In this document: positions 1 through 12,100 of the stretch, piece by piece
How the letters are laid out: each line of letters opens with the position of its first letter
Position numbering within the stretch: position 1 is the stretch's first letter
Assembly (NCBI GenBank): GCA_009801085.1
Contig: VNWV01000016.1
Location: 186,001-250,000 of the forward strand
Origin: Lasiodiplodia sp. COLG20
Lineage: Eukaryota > Ascomycota > Dothideomycetes > Botryosphaeriales > Botryosphaeriaceae
DNA length: 64,000 nucleotides
Direction: 5' to 3'
The notes under the pieces: model-generated
What the model saw: the letters and a program-made list of their open reading frames with translations, nothing else
What the model was told of the DNA's origin: nothing
Databases searched by the model: none
Translations under genes and position numbers: made by a program

Positions 1-1
1 G

Positions 2-2407
2 ATGGCCATGAAGCATGCTCTAAAGCATGTCAAAGACTCAACCAGCGGAATTTTAGCGTCATTTTTCATCCATGGACAAGGCACGGAACTCCAAAAAACG
101 GCTCTTGGCATTTACCGCTCTCTTCTGCATCAGGTCTATCCTTACTCCCCGGAATCCTTCTCCAGTCTCACAGCGAGGTTCGAAGAGTACTCTAGACAAG
201 CTGGGCCGGCTACACAGGATGAAAAATGGTCCTGGATGCTAGGCGAAATCCGAGATTACTTCTTGGAAGGCCTTCGGAAGCTGTGCAGAGAGGACTGGGT
301 TATCATACTCGTGGATGCCCTCGATGAATCTGGCGAGGATCAAGCTAGATCGATATTCGAAGACCTCGAAACGCTTTTGTGCTCACTGGGAGACGACTCC
401 ACGTGTCAACTATCGATTTGTATTGCTTGCAGGCATTACCCGGGTATCAGTTTCAAGAGTGGCCAGACAATCGTCGTGGAAAACTTCAACAGCGCAGACA
501 TTAGCCATGTTTTGAGCTCACGACTTGATTCTGGGGGTATCTTTGAGGGCTCAGAAAAGCGCTATCTCAAGGCAGAAATTCTTGAAAGATCCGATGGCAT
601 CTTTCAGTGGACTTCATTGGTCACCGATGAGGTTATCCGAAAGAGGCAAGAAGGGGATTCCGTCCAGGCCGCCATAAGAAGTGTAGATCGCGTACCCAAG
701 GGTCTGAGCCGACTTTACATAGCGCTTTTAGAACCCAAGGATGAGTATGAACATGAACTCAAACAGCGAACAAGGCTTTTTCAGTGGGTCGCGCTCGCCG
801 CAAAGCCTTTGACGCCAAAGGAGCTTCAACATGTCCTAGCACTCCATTCCAAAATGACCTACCGGTCGGTATGTGAATACGAACGATCGGACAGTTTCAT
901 TGCCGAACAGGACTTCGAAACCAAAATCAAAAACCTGTCTAAAGGGCTGATTCAAATCAGTGGCTCATTTCAATCCGGCTGGATCGAATTCATTCACCAG
1001 TCTATCTCGGACTTTCTGCTCAGGGATGGAGGATTGGGTCTACTGTCGGGATCGACCAGTTCTGATTCAGTACCATTTGGACATCTCGAACTTTCAATGA
1101 CCTGCCTCAAGTACCTATTTCTTGAAGAGATATTCGATTCTTTTCAGCAACCAAACCATTTCTATGATCGCCTCCCAAGAGAAACATGGATCACTATGTT
1201 CCCAGTCATCTCGTATGCTTGGGATAATTGGATATTACACGCGGTCAGTGGAAAAGAACTGAAAAATGAGAGAGATGGAGAGTGCTTTCTCGCCGACCTC
1301 ATGGAAACGTTTGGTTGGCCTGATGACGAGCGAATCATAGAGCTCTGGGTTCCACTTCAACAAACTTTCGGATCCCCTTTAAATTCATGGGTTTGTAAGT
1401 TTCGACCTTTTTTGAAAGCCCGGATCCCGGCGTGGCCCTGTCAAAAGGCGAGGCTAATCCACCTCCTCGCCGTGACTGGGCTGCTTCGTGAGAGTACACA
1501 AAAGAAAATGTTTTCAGACATCGAATCTCCCGCCGCACCAACGTCAAACTTTTCTCTCACGCCGTTGGCCTACGCTCTACTTGGGCAACAAAAACATGTT
1601 GTCCAAAACATGGTTGAAGCAGGAGTATGCGTCCAATACGAGAAGAGATCTCTTTGCCGATCACCGCTCTATCTTGCCAGTCTGTGGGGCGATCGCGCGG
1701 TGATGTCTTTACTACTCAAATATGGATCGGAAATAAACTATCGGGAAGCTTACACAGGACGTACCGCTCTGCATGCAGCTGCCAGCGAGGAGAGTATATA
1801 CGCAATGGAAGCTCTTCTAGATGCAGGAGCGAACATCAACAATCGGTCTACGTCTCTACGTTTCGGAGGGTTTCTACCCTATTTCGAGTATGTCCAATCT
1901 CCATTGCATGATGCAGTCTTGAAAGGAAAAGCCGAAGCAGTGAGGCACCTTATCGACTGTGGGGCAGATTTGAATCTGAAGTCCTTGGGAAGAAACGTAG
2001 CACCGCTATCGTGGGCCGCTTCAGCGAAAAATGTCAGCATGGTCAGTCTCTTGCTAGATCGTCATGCAGATATCAACGTACGAGATTCAGCCGGCAACAC
2101 CCCTTTACACCATGTATTCTACGACGCTCTTGGAAATATAGATTCCCGTTCCACACCGGAAAAGATTAAGATCATTCAGCTTTTGATTCAATACGGATGC
2201 GACGTAAACGCACAAAACAAATCAGGGGATACGCCTCGGAAAATGCTTACTAGCACGAGTCCCCCAAGTATCGTGAACCAGCTACTTGGCCGGGAAGCCG
2301 ACCCAAATCTGAAAACACGTCATGGTGTGGCGCCAAGCACTAGTACATACGAAGGCGACACATCGTCTTCTTTAGGCTGGATTACGTCTCCATATCTTAT
2401 GTCATGA
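2..2407 (+). CDS. NACHT-ankyrin NLR-like protein, 5' end outside window
   Basis: This is a fungal STAND/NLR-type protein, 801 residues visible. The first residues (KHALKHVKDSTSG) match the stretch just after the Walker A loop in this family, so the start codon and the P-loop lie left of the window. The Walker B strand is visible near residues 99-110 (VIILVDALDES). A helical region with the typical 'EFIHQSISDFLL' motif sits near residue 330, followed by ankyrin repeats from about 515 to 780 (for example TALHAAASEESIYAMEALLDAG). NACHT proteins of this kind act in fungal non-self recognition; the role here is inferred from family only. The open frame ends with TGA at 2405-2407 in the middle of a repeat, and further ankyrin-like sequence continues in other frames downstream (see the next entry), so the 3' end is probably damaged. 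Confidence 0.8.
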   Translation: MAMKHALKHVKDSTSGILASFFIHGQGTELQKTALGIYRSLLHQVYPYSPESFSSLTARFEEYSRQAGPATQDEKWSWMLGEIRDYFLEGLRKLCREDWVIILVDALDESGEDQARSIFEDLETLLCSLGDDSTCQLSICIACRHYPGISFKSGQTIVVENFNSADISHVLSSRLDSGGIFEGSEKRYLKAEILERSDGIFQWTSLVTDEVIRKRQEGDSVQAAIRSVDRVPKGLSRLYIALLEPKDEYEHELKQRTRLFQWVALAAKPLTPKELQHVLALHSKMTYRSVCEYERSDSFIAEQDFETKIKNLSKGLIQISGSFQSGWIEFIHQSISDFLLRDGGLGLLSGSTSSDSVPFGHLELSMTCLKYLFLEEIFDSFQQPNHFYDRLPRETWITMFPVISYAWDNWILHAVSGKELKNERDGECFLADLMETFGWPDDERIIELWVPLQQTFGSPLNSWVCKFRPFLKARIPAWPCQKARLIHLLAVTGLLRESTQKKMFSDIESPAAPTSNFSLTPLAYALLGQQKHVVQNMVEAGVCVQYEKRSLCRSPLYLASLWGDRAVMSLLLKYGSEINYREAYTGRTALHAAASEESIYAMEALLDAGANINNRSTSLRFGGFLPYFEYVQSPLHDAVLKGKAEAVRHLIDCGADLNLKSLGRNVAPLSWAASAKNVSMVSLLLDRHADINVRDSAGNTPLHHVFYDALGNIDSRSTPEKIKIIQLLIQYGCDVNAQNKSGDTPRKMLTSTSPPSIVNQLLGREADPNLKTRHGVAPSTSTYEGDTSSSLGWITSPYLMS

Positions 2408-3045
2408 GATGTATGCGGCAGATTCAGTACCGAACATCCCGGAAGCGCTTGAGATACTACTCAAAGCTGGAGTGAACCCCAACACCAAAGATGACGAAGG
2501 GGAAATTGCACCTATTCTGGGTATTGGGATCACAACGACTTTCAAGGAGAGAGGACAAGTAGCGAAAGATGGATGGCATCAAGCTGCTACTCGGATCTGG
2601 TGCAGATTCGCAGGTCACTAACCAGATTGGCGGGACAGCCCTTTCGTACCTGGATTGCTTCGAGAGTTTGACACCCCCGAAGGCGTTTAGTGCCGGTATC
2701 CAAAATGTTCTTTTTTGAGAAAGAGAGTTGCCGAGCTCACAGGGAAATAAAGTCGGTTCTTCAGACGACACAGGCCCTGGTATCCGGATGTCGCTCGTAG
2801 ACTTGTTGGCCGACTTTGAGGTTATTATATCAATGTCTCGTTTTACGGGAATTCGAGAATAGAAGCGTTTCAAGCGCCGTTTGCCGCACTGGTCGCGTTT
2901 CCTTAAGCTTAAGCTACTCCTTGAGCTGTTGGCGCATTTAGTTGGGATAGGCGGAGTGATGTATGATGAGGCATTGCTGAACGTTGTTCAAATTGGTTTA
3001 ATTGTGGCTTTCATTACCATTCTGGGTACCATAGTCTCCGGATGA
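2376..3045 (+). pseudogene. Frameshifted, decayed 3' tail of the NACHT-ankyrin gene
   Basis: Ankyrin-like coding sequence carries on past the stop of the upstream gene but in different frames. From 2376 a second frame reads LHILCHEMYAADS and then EALEILLKAGVNPNTKDDEG. From about 2569 a third frame reads GIKLLLGSGADSQVTNQIGG and runs to a TGA at 2716-2718. In the same third frame, coding-like text resumes, is cut by TAG at 2860-2862, then ends at 3043-3045 with a hydrophobic stretch (VVQIGLIVAFITILGTIV) that looks like a membrane segment. Two shifts plus two stops over 670 bases are better explained by decay than by introns, because no donor/acceptor pair joins the frames cleanly. A sequencing error could explain one shift but not all. 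Confidence 0.55.
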
Positions 3046-3149
3046 GACTTTTTTCAACGAAGAGAATTCGTAAGAGCAGAAGAATAGCTTGGTAAGAAAA
3101 CAACAACAGTAAAAGACATCGAGTAACCTCAGAACTGCTCATCGCCGCC

Positions 3150-6100
3150 TCATAATATGAGTCCTGCCTGCATCCTCGAAGTCGGCCGCGCCATGATATA
3201 CTCCACACACATATCGGTCACTCCCCTTTCACGGTAAACCCTCGCCAACTCTCCAGCCCCTAGCAACGGATCACCACTCACCGCCGTCATCTCATCAAAG
3301 AACGATGCATCCGGTGATAACAGTGGCGCAGGGGGTGGCTCGTTCTGACAAATCTTCGTTCCAAGGAGGACTTCCCTCTGGCATTCCAAACACAATGCCA
3401 ATTTCTCTTCATGCTGCTGCTGCTGCTGTCGCTCCTGGGTATGACGAGATGGCGCCGCAGAATCCGCAAGACCATTAGTCCCAACGGTCGCTCTTGTAGC
3501 AGCAGCCACAGGCATAGAAACCGGAATCCTCAGTCCCTCGCCCTTCTTCCTCTGCCATCCCACCTCCAGTAGGGCGTTGCCATTAGCCACGACACTGTTG
3601 GTCTCTTCACCTTGACACGCCCACAACACCCCAATCCACCCACACAACCTCTCCATCATCGCCTCCGCCAACTCCACCGGCACAACATCCTCACACGAAT
3701 GCAACGAAACACTCACCGCTTCCCCTCCCTCTTCTCCCCCTCCTTCACCCACAACCACCTTCGTCTCAACCGCCACATCCGCCAAATCCCACGGCTCACC
3801 CACCCACCCGACTCTCCCCTCGAAGCCACCTCCGCTGCCACTGCTACCACCACCAACATCCCCCTCTCCGCCCACCTTCTCCCCACCACCCTCAAGCAAC
3901 CCCACCATATGCTTATTCAAATGCTGCACCACGGACCCAAACCGCCGGAGGACTCGCCGGCGCTTCTTCCCCTCCGTCTCTCCGACACCACCGCCCAACC
4001 CGCGGTCCAGCCCGCCCAAATGCTCAAAGAACCCCACACTCTGAAACTGACTCGCCCTCCGCGCTCCCTCATCAACGCGCCTGAGCAGCTCTGCCGGCGG
4101 CGGAGCAGATCGGGTTCCGAGCAAGCCGCGGACAACAACAGGCGCAGTCGTGATGCACGGCCCAGCAACTTCGTCGACGCGGGGGAAGGTCACGGCGGAG
4201 CGGTTGGCGAGGACTTCGCCGAAGACGATGGCGGTGCTTTCGTTATAGTCGTCATCGTTGTTGGGGTGGAGGTCGTTGCTGGAGTCGGATGCTTGGTCAG
4301 ATGGTTGGGGGGACGATTCGTCGGATGAGTGGTCGAATGGTTGATCGGGCGATTCATCCGGCGGCAAGGAGGAGGATGCGCCGGGGCAGTCGGACAGCTC
4401 CGCCAGCACCGCCGCCCACGCCGCCTTGAGCACCGTCGTGAAGGGAAACCTCGTGCCACGCCCCCTCTCCGGGCCACGGAGGACGCGAGTGCGTGTTGAC
4501 TTGAGTGGGTGGACGGGCAGCCAGGCGCTCGGGGGCAAGTCGTGCGGCCGCTCCACGATTTCCGTCAAGCAGGTAACACCAGCAAGCTCGGCTTGCCAGA
4601 AGCGCTGGGCGGCGGGTTGGAGGGACTGGACGGCGTGGAGGAAAGCGGGGAAGGACGGCGGTGGCGGGGACGCGAGAGCCGAGGGTTGCTTGTGGTACGT
4701 AGTTTCGATAGCGGAGAGGATGATCGGGAGAGACATGGCGTCGTACTGAGCATGCGGGAAACGAATAACAAGGCGCGTAGCCTCACTTCCCCTCAGAACA
4801 GCAAAGCGAATGCCCTGCTCGCTGATGGGCGAGGGGCGCTGCTTGTCTCTCCGCACGTACGCCTCCGTCGCTTCCTTGAAACTCGTCCCACCAACATGCT
4901 GTTCCTCGATCTCAACATCCGGATCGCGGACAACGACCTGCAGAAGCCGGTGCTTGTAGTAGACAAACACAGTTCGCAGGATATCATAGCGCGCCACAAC
5001 CTTCCTACAGGCACCCTTCAACCTCTCCGCATCAATGACGCCAGCGAGGTCCAGCGTCAGGTAATTGACAGTGTACCGCTCCTTCAGCTGCGACGCCGCC
5101 ACCATCCGCGTCTGGAGGTCCGTCGCCCACGCCGCATCAACAATATCAGCTGGATCGACCTTCGTCTGCGGCACAACATGCAGGCGAAGAAGGGCATCGA
5201 GATCGCCCTCTGACCGCAGCATCGAGAACGGGCGGTAGCCGGTCTCGCATTCGCTCTCGGCGATGTTTCCAGCTGCGATCCTCGTCGCGACGACCGCCAT
5301 GTCGGCGAGCCTGGGGTACTTGAAGACATCCGCAACAGTCAACTGGACGCCATCGCGGCGCGCCGCGGAAACGAGCTTCATGGCGTCGAGCGAGTCGCCG
5401 TCCAACTCCACGAAATTGCTGTCGACAGTCAGTATTTCCGCCCGCGGACCACCGAGCGTGGCTTTCCACAACGCCAGCAGCTTGGCCTCCATGTCGGTCA
5501 AGCCCTTCTTATCCGCACTGACGTTAGCTTGGCGGTGGTGGTGGTGGCGGGCGAGCAGCCCCGTGCCGATGCTGCGCAGCGTCTTCCGGTCAAGCGTGTT
5601 CGCCGGCGTGAGCGGGAGCCGCTGCAAGGGTAGGAAGGCGGCGGGCAGGATGAAGCTGGGAAGACGCAGCGCGAGGGTCTCGGGTACGCCTTGAACGGCC
5701 TCGTCCAGCTTCCGCTGAGCGTCAGCCTCATCAGTACTGTCACCGAAGACCAAGAACGCAACCACGCGCCCACCGACGAACTCGACCGCAACGCCGTCGA
5801 CGCCGTCGGCGGCCGCCAGCAGCCCGCGCAGGTGGTCCTCGATTTCTCCCAGCTGCACTCGTTGGCCGCTGATCTTCACCTGCGCGACTCGGCGGCCGAG
5901 GTATTCCAGTGTCCCGCCAGGGCACCAGCGCACCAGGTCGCCCGTCTGCAGAACTCTCCCCGCAGGCTCCACATCGTCCAACCACGCCGGCCTGGTGACT
6001 AATGCGGCAGCCGTGGCATCAGGACTGTCAACGTACCCCGAACTCAGGTGCGGGCGGCCTTCGAGCAGAAGCTCGCCCACGGCGCCGACGGGGCACAGCT

Positions 6101-9100
6101 TCTCGTGGTCGTCGGGCTCGACGACCCACGCGCGGCCGGAAATGCAGCGGCCGATATTGCGCGGGCTGGCGTCCGGCGCTAGCGGCTCTGTCAGCGTTGA
6201 GACGCCGCACGTCTTGGCTTGGCCGTAGCCCTGTAGTAAGGTTAGGGCGGGCGCCCACTTCGCCACCGTATCGGCGGAGAGCGGTTCGCCGGTGGCGATG
6301 AGGGTCTTCAACTTGGGTACGCGCTGCGGGCCGCCGAGCAGCGCGAGGGACGAGGGTGTCAGGAGGGCCCAGTTGACGTCTAGGCTGTTGATGCTGTCGA
6401 CGAGGTCCTCGTTCTCTGAGGTGACGCACACGCAGCCGCCTGCAAGCAGTACCGGCAGAGTCTCGAGGAGCCCGGCACCATGGCTGTAGGAGGAAAATTG
6501 CAGCGCACGTGTGTTGGCATCAATCTGGAAGGCGGCAGTGTGACTGTGGGAAGCAGTGGCTAAGCTGCAATGTTCGAATACGCAGCCCTTTGGCTCTGCG
6601 GTGCTGCCAGGTGTAAAGATGACATACGCGGGGCTCTTGGAGGAGTAGGCGCTGCTCTGCTCGGTTGAGTCCGGCCATGCTTCGGAGGTGGATGAGTCGA
6701 TAGTGATGAGGTCGATAAAAGACGACAGCTTCGTGGCGGCTGATGGCGAGGCCAGTGCCAGCCTGGCGCCAGCCGTTTCGGTAAGCTTGCGGAGCCGCTC
6801 CTCCGGCTGAGTAGGATCCATCAAGACAACAGCGTGGCCAGCCTTGAGAATGCCGAGCATACCCACGATGGCCCAGACAGACTTCTCTGAACACAGGGCA
6901 ATGAAGGCGCCTTGCGTTTCCGGGAGCCGGAGGCGCAGCTGATGGGCAATGCGGTTCGCATACATGTCCACTTCCGCATAGCTCATGGTAGTGGAAGTTG
7001 TGCAAAGAGCGGGACGCTCTGGACTCTTGGCAACCTGCTCCTCGAAAAGACTGTGGATACACTTCTCGATCACTGGGCTGGGGGTGGGGCTGGCGGTCCA
7101 TTCGCGTAGGAGAGCTCGGTCGTCGTCGCTGACGAGGTCAATGTCCTTGAGCTGGGTCGTCGAATCTGCGTCAGCCAGCTGGTGAAGGATGCTATCGAGT
7201 TGTCCCAGCATACGCTGCATCTGGAAGGGGGTTAGCACCTCCGGGTCGTAAGTAGCCTCTGCGTAAATGCCAGTGTCACTGAAGGAGCAGGTGGCAACGA
7301 GCGGGTAGACGTGGAAATGTGCCATTCCGTCGTCGTCTTGACGTCCGAGTAGGATATCGTAGCCGTCTTGATTGCTAATGGCCTTGTAAACGTCGGAGGA
7401 GTGCATTTCAACCAACGTGCGGAATCCGCATGCTGTCTTCGCATCAGCGCTCACGCGGCTAATAGCCTGCAGGCCGAAGTACTGGTGCTCAATCATCTGT
7501 GTGGATGTTTCTTGCACCTGCTTGAACAGCTCAATGACTGGCCGTGTGCTGTCGCCCAGCTGAACACGAAGCGGCGCCGTGGTAAGAGTGGGGCCGGTCA
7601 TCTCATCGATGTGGGGGAGGGGAGCAGTGCGACCTGACTGTGTGACGCCGAAGACGACATCCCGCGCTTCGCTGTATCGAGCAAGCAGGATGCCCCAGGC
7701 ACTCTGGAGGAATGTGGCGATTGTAAAGCCGGATCCGGGCTTCCTTTTCACAGTGATGTGGCGGTCAGCAATGCGGTTGGCGTTGAAGGCACGAGCCGGA
7801 GCAGAAGCTGGAGGAAAAGACGGCGTCAAGCAGCCTTCCAGGTACGACGCCCAGAATTTTTCGGAGGCTCCAGCATCCAGGTTTGCCATCCACTTGATGA
7901 AATGGCTGTAAGGCGGGGCTCGTGGGATGCTATCTCCGCGGTAAGCTTTCTTCACGGCGCCGGCAATCAGAGGTAGCGAAGTGCTGTCGTAAATCGCATG
8001 GTGCGCAGTGAGGACGAACTTTGTCTTCGCCACGATGCCGAGTCGGATAAGCGCGTCGCCTAGCTTCATTGGAACGGCCCGGTCGCGCACGAGATAGCTG
8101 TCAAGATCGTCGGCATATCCCCAAGCAATTTCCACGTCCGGACTGATTACAACCTGCATCGCACCCAGCTCCTGCGGTTGTACAATTCGTGTCCGCAGGA
8201 TGGGGTGTGCTTTGATCACAGACTGCCATGCTTGCTGCAGGCGGTCGACGTCGTCTTGCGGGCTGATGTCGATGATCCAACGGGAAACGTAGGCGCCTGG
8301 CTGCTTCAGAGATGCCGTAAGGAGGCCTTGCTGCAAGGGCGTGCAGGGGTAGGCGTCCTCAATGAGGTCGGCGGCGATGCTTGTTTCCTTGGCCAGCTGG
8401 CTACGGAAGTTGGCCAGCGTGACGCCGTGTTTAACGAGCGAGAAGGCTAGGGTCTGCACATGTTCGCTTGCGTCGGCAGCCTTCATTTGGATAGCCATTT
8501 CGGACAATGTTGGCTTGGTCATGATGCTGGCGACGCTGAGGGTGAAGCCCCGCCTGCGAGCGGCGGCAGCCAGCTTCATAGCGTCCATCGAATTCCCGCC
8601 AAGACGAAGGAAACCGTCGTGTGCACCAATCTCTTGCGGCGGAATGTCGAGAACTTCACTCCAAAGGCGTTGCAGCAGCATCTCCATGTGACCGTGCGGC
8701 TGCTCTTTGGCTAAGAGAGAGGTGGCGGCGTTGAGAGTCAAGGCGGCGCCAAGGGCGCGCAATTTGTTCCGGTCCAGTTTGTTGGATGCCGCGAAGCGTG
8801 GAAGTTGTTGGACGAAGAATATTCGGGAAGGTACCATGTATCCTGGGAGTCTTGCAGGAAGTTGTGATTCCAATTTGGATTCTACCGATGACTCGGGGCC
8901 TTCGACGAACAAGGCGAGCAGATCCTTCTGGGCAGAGGTGACAACTTCAGCGGCGACTGTCACGCTCCGGTCGATGATATCAGAGGCATGATACTCGACC
9001 TCGGAAAGCTCCAGGCGTTGGCCTCGTATTTTCGCCTGCGTATCTTTGCGGCCGACAAATCTGATGCTGCCGTCGACTTCGTAGCGCACGAGGTCTCCGG

Positions 9101-12100
9101 TACGATAGAAGCGGCTCATGGACCCCTCATCTAAGAAGGCGGGCCGGTCGACGAAGGCCTCGGAGGTTTCCTTTTCCAAGCCGAGATAGCCTCGAGCCAC
9201 AGCGGGGCCTTCCAGCCACAGCTCTCCTATGGCACCGATAGCAGCAAGGCGGGAGTCATCGGCGACGTCGACGATCCAAGTTTTGCAGCAAGTGCTGCGG
9301 CCGATACAGGAAGACTCCGACGCAGGGGTTAGGCATGGGTTCATCAACGCTTGGACAACGGCTTCGGCAGGGCCGTATGCGTTGGTCAAGCGGACATGAG
9401 GAGCCCAGGTCACAACAAGGTCGCGCCGGAGCTGCTCTCCTCCAATGACAAAGTCCTCAACGCAGGGCACTTGGTCAGGCTGCAGCAATGATAAGGAGGT
9501 GGGCGTCATGAAGATGAGGTTGGCGCGGTAGGCATTTATTTGACCAGCCAGGTCGTCCATGCGCTGCTCGTCGGACAATTGGCAGACGCAGCCGCCAACA
9601 GTCAGGGTAGCCCAGATCTCGGCGATGCTGACATCCCAGGTGTAGGCAGAGAACTGGAGGGTGCGCGAATAGGGACCCATGCCAAGGGCGACAGTGTAGC
9701 CAGCAGAGCTGGACAGGGCCTGGCGGTGTTCCACCACAATTCCCTTGGGTCGGCCGGTGGAGCCGGAGGTGTAGATGACATAGGCGGCATTCGCCGGAAG
9801 CACAGCTGACTCTACGGGCTGATGGGGAAACGGCAGGCTCTCTACAAAAGGCTTTGACACAACTACTTGCTGCACATGGCCGTCGAGAAGGTGCTGGTAG
9901 CGGGGCGAAGTAATGGCAAGGGTGGCGCGCATGTCTCTGAGCTGGTGTTGCAGGCGGCCGAGCGGGCTGTCCGGGGCGAGCGGCACAAAGGCGCCGCCGG
10001 CCTTCAGGACAGCCAACATGGCAACGATGGTCCACAGGGACTTTTCCATGAGAACAGGCACCAGGGTCTCGGGACCGACGTGAAGCTGGGTCAGGTGGGC
10101 AGCAAGCGTTTCGGCAGCCGCATCCAGCTGGCTGTAGGTGAGGCAGCCATCCCAGGCATCGACGGCAATGCGGTCGGGGTGCTGGTAGGCGCGCTCACTC
10201 ACGACGGAATGGATGCAGGCATCCCACGATGCATGATAGGTACGGTTCCAGGTGCGGATTGCTTTTGCGTCGCGTTGGCTGAGAGTGGCCAGACGCGCGG
10301 CGGGCAGGTGGGGCTCACGCACGAGCCGGTCGAGGATGTGGGCGCAGGTGGCAGCGACATTTTCGGCGTGGGCATGCGAGATGAGCGAGTTGCGGCACTC
10401 GAGGGCGAGCTCGAGCTCGTCGTCTTGGATAGTGGTGCAGGCGACGCCGATGACGCCGGAGCCATTGTCGTCGACCTGACTCAGCTCGCGCACCGCCACT
10501 CTGCGGCCCGTGCCCCTGGCGCGCACGCCCTCGCGCTTCTGCACCGACAGCGTCGTGTTGACCAGCCCGTCAATCGCAACATCCACCGCGTGTCCAACCT
10601 CGATCAGCGAGCACCCCCGGTGCGGCAGCTCGTCCAGCGCCGCCTCCTGCGTCTGCTGCAGCAATTGCTCGCCAGTCACCGCTTCATCGACGCGCACCGT
10701 GCACACAGTCACGTTGGCGAGCAGCCCAACCATGTCGCCCGCGCCCTCGATTTCGATGTCGCGCCCGCTGTTGCCGCACCCAAAGCACGGCTGCGCGCTC
10801 CCCGTGTAGCGCTGCACTACCAACGCCCACACTGCCTTGGCCAGGTCCGCCATGGTCAACGCCCGCTCACGGCAGAAACGCACCGGCGCCCGCGCATCAT
10901 GTAGCCGCACCTCAACCGTCATCCGCGGATCATGCCCGTCCCAGTCGTCGGCGAGCAGTGGGAACGAACACGGCTGCACTCCTGCAAGCCGCGCCGCCCA
11001 GTAACTGAGCGACTTCTCCGACGCCGCCCTGCCGCCCAGCGCATGCGCCACGTAGTCGCGCCACGGCGGCAGCGGCAGCGAGTCAAGAAGCCCGTCGTAC
11101 GCCAGCTCCAGATCGCGCTGCAGCGGCTGTGACGAGAGCCCGTCGATCAGCACGTGGTTGATATCCAGCCGAACCACTGCCACAGTTGGAGACAGCCGGC
11201 AGATTGTAAACTGCTGCTCCGGCCGTCCTGCCACCCAATTGACCATCGGCAGCGCCTCGATCTCCTGCACGCTCATTCCCGCCACTTCTACCACTGCAGG
11301 CTCGAAGTTTGCCAGCACCACCTGGTCGAACGTGCCGTCACCTCGACTGCTCTCGATGACGACGGTCCGTAGCGAGGCGTGCCGATTCACCACCGACTGC
11401 CATGCCGCCTTGATCCTGTCCGTGTCCACATGTTGCTGCGATTGCAGTTCCAAGACGAACCCTGCTTCGTGCCGGCCCCTTCCACTAATCCGGCTGAGCA
11501 TGAAGGCATGCTGCGCTGGCGTGCAGGGGTACATGTCTTCAATCTCATCGTACCCGATGCGCTGCCGCACCGAATCGAGAAAGCCTGAAATCTTCGACGG
11601 TGGTATTCCCAGCAGCGGAAACGACGCAGCCGGCTTCCCAACCGCCTCACCTCCCAAGAGCTGCTTCACAATCGACGAGATCGCCCTGTTCGACGCCCGA
11701 ATCCATTCGGCCATGCGGTCCTGGTGCTTCATCCTGCGGTTGTATATGAAAGAGAGCACAATCTCGCCGTGCCTGACATCTCCCAAGATTTCGATGGCCC
11801 CGAATCGCCGCAGCGTCGGGCTCATCCCATCCAGGCTGAGGAGGTCGAAATCAGGCATAGTTTGGAAGCACGCTTCTGCACGCTCGAACTGCTGGTACGC
11901 CCCCGCGTAGTTGAAGGTGATTTCAATGTCATGGTTGCGTGGCTTGCTGCCGTAGAACCTGGATGCAAACCAAGGCAGGCCATTTCCAGCAAAGCGCTCG
12001 CGTGCGTCCTGAGTATCCATGAGGGTACTCATCGGATCATCTTGGTTTACTGAAGCCACAAGCACCGGCGTGATGGTGGTGAACCAAGCCACAGTCGACG

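Noticed and set aside
9867..10904. 345-codon open frame on the plus strand inside the NRPS
   Set aside because: It is an antisense shadow of GC-rich NRPS codons (condensation domain 1 and A2); its translation has no domain-like pattern.
10140..11560. Reading C1 of the NRPS as inactive because of NHVLIDG instead of HHxxxDG
   Set aside because: The second, catalytic His and the Asp are present; the first position varies in active fungal condensation domains.
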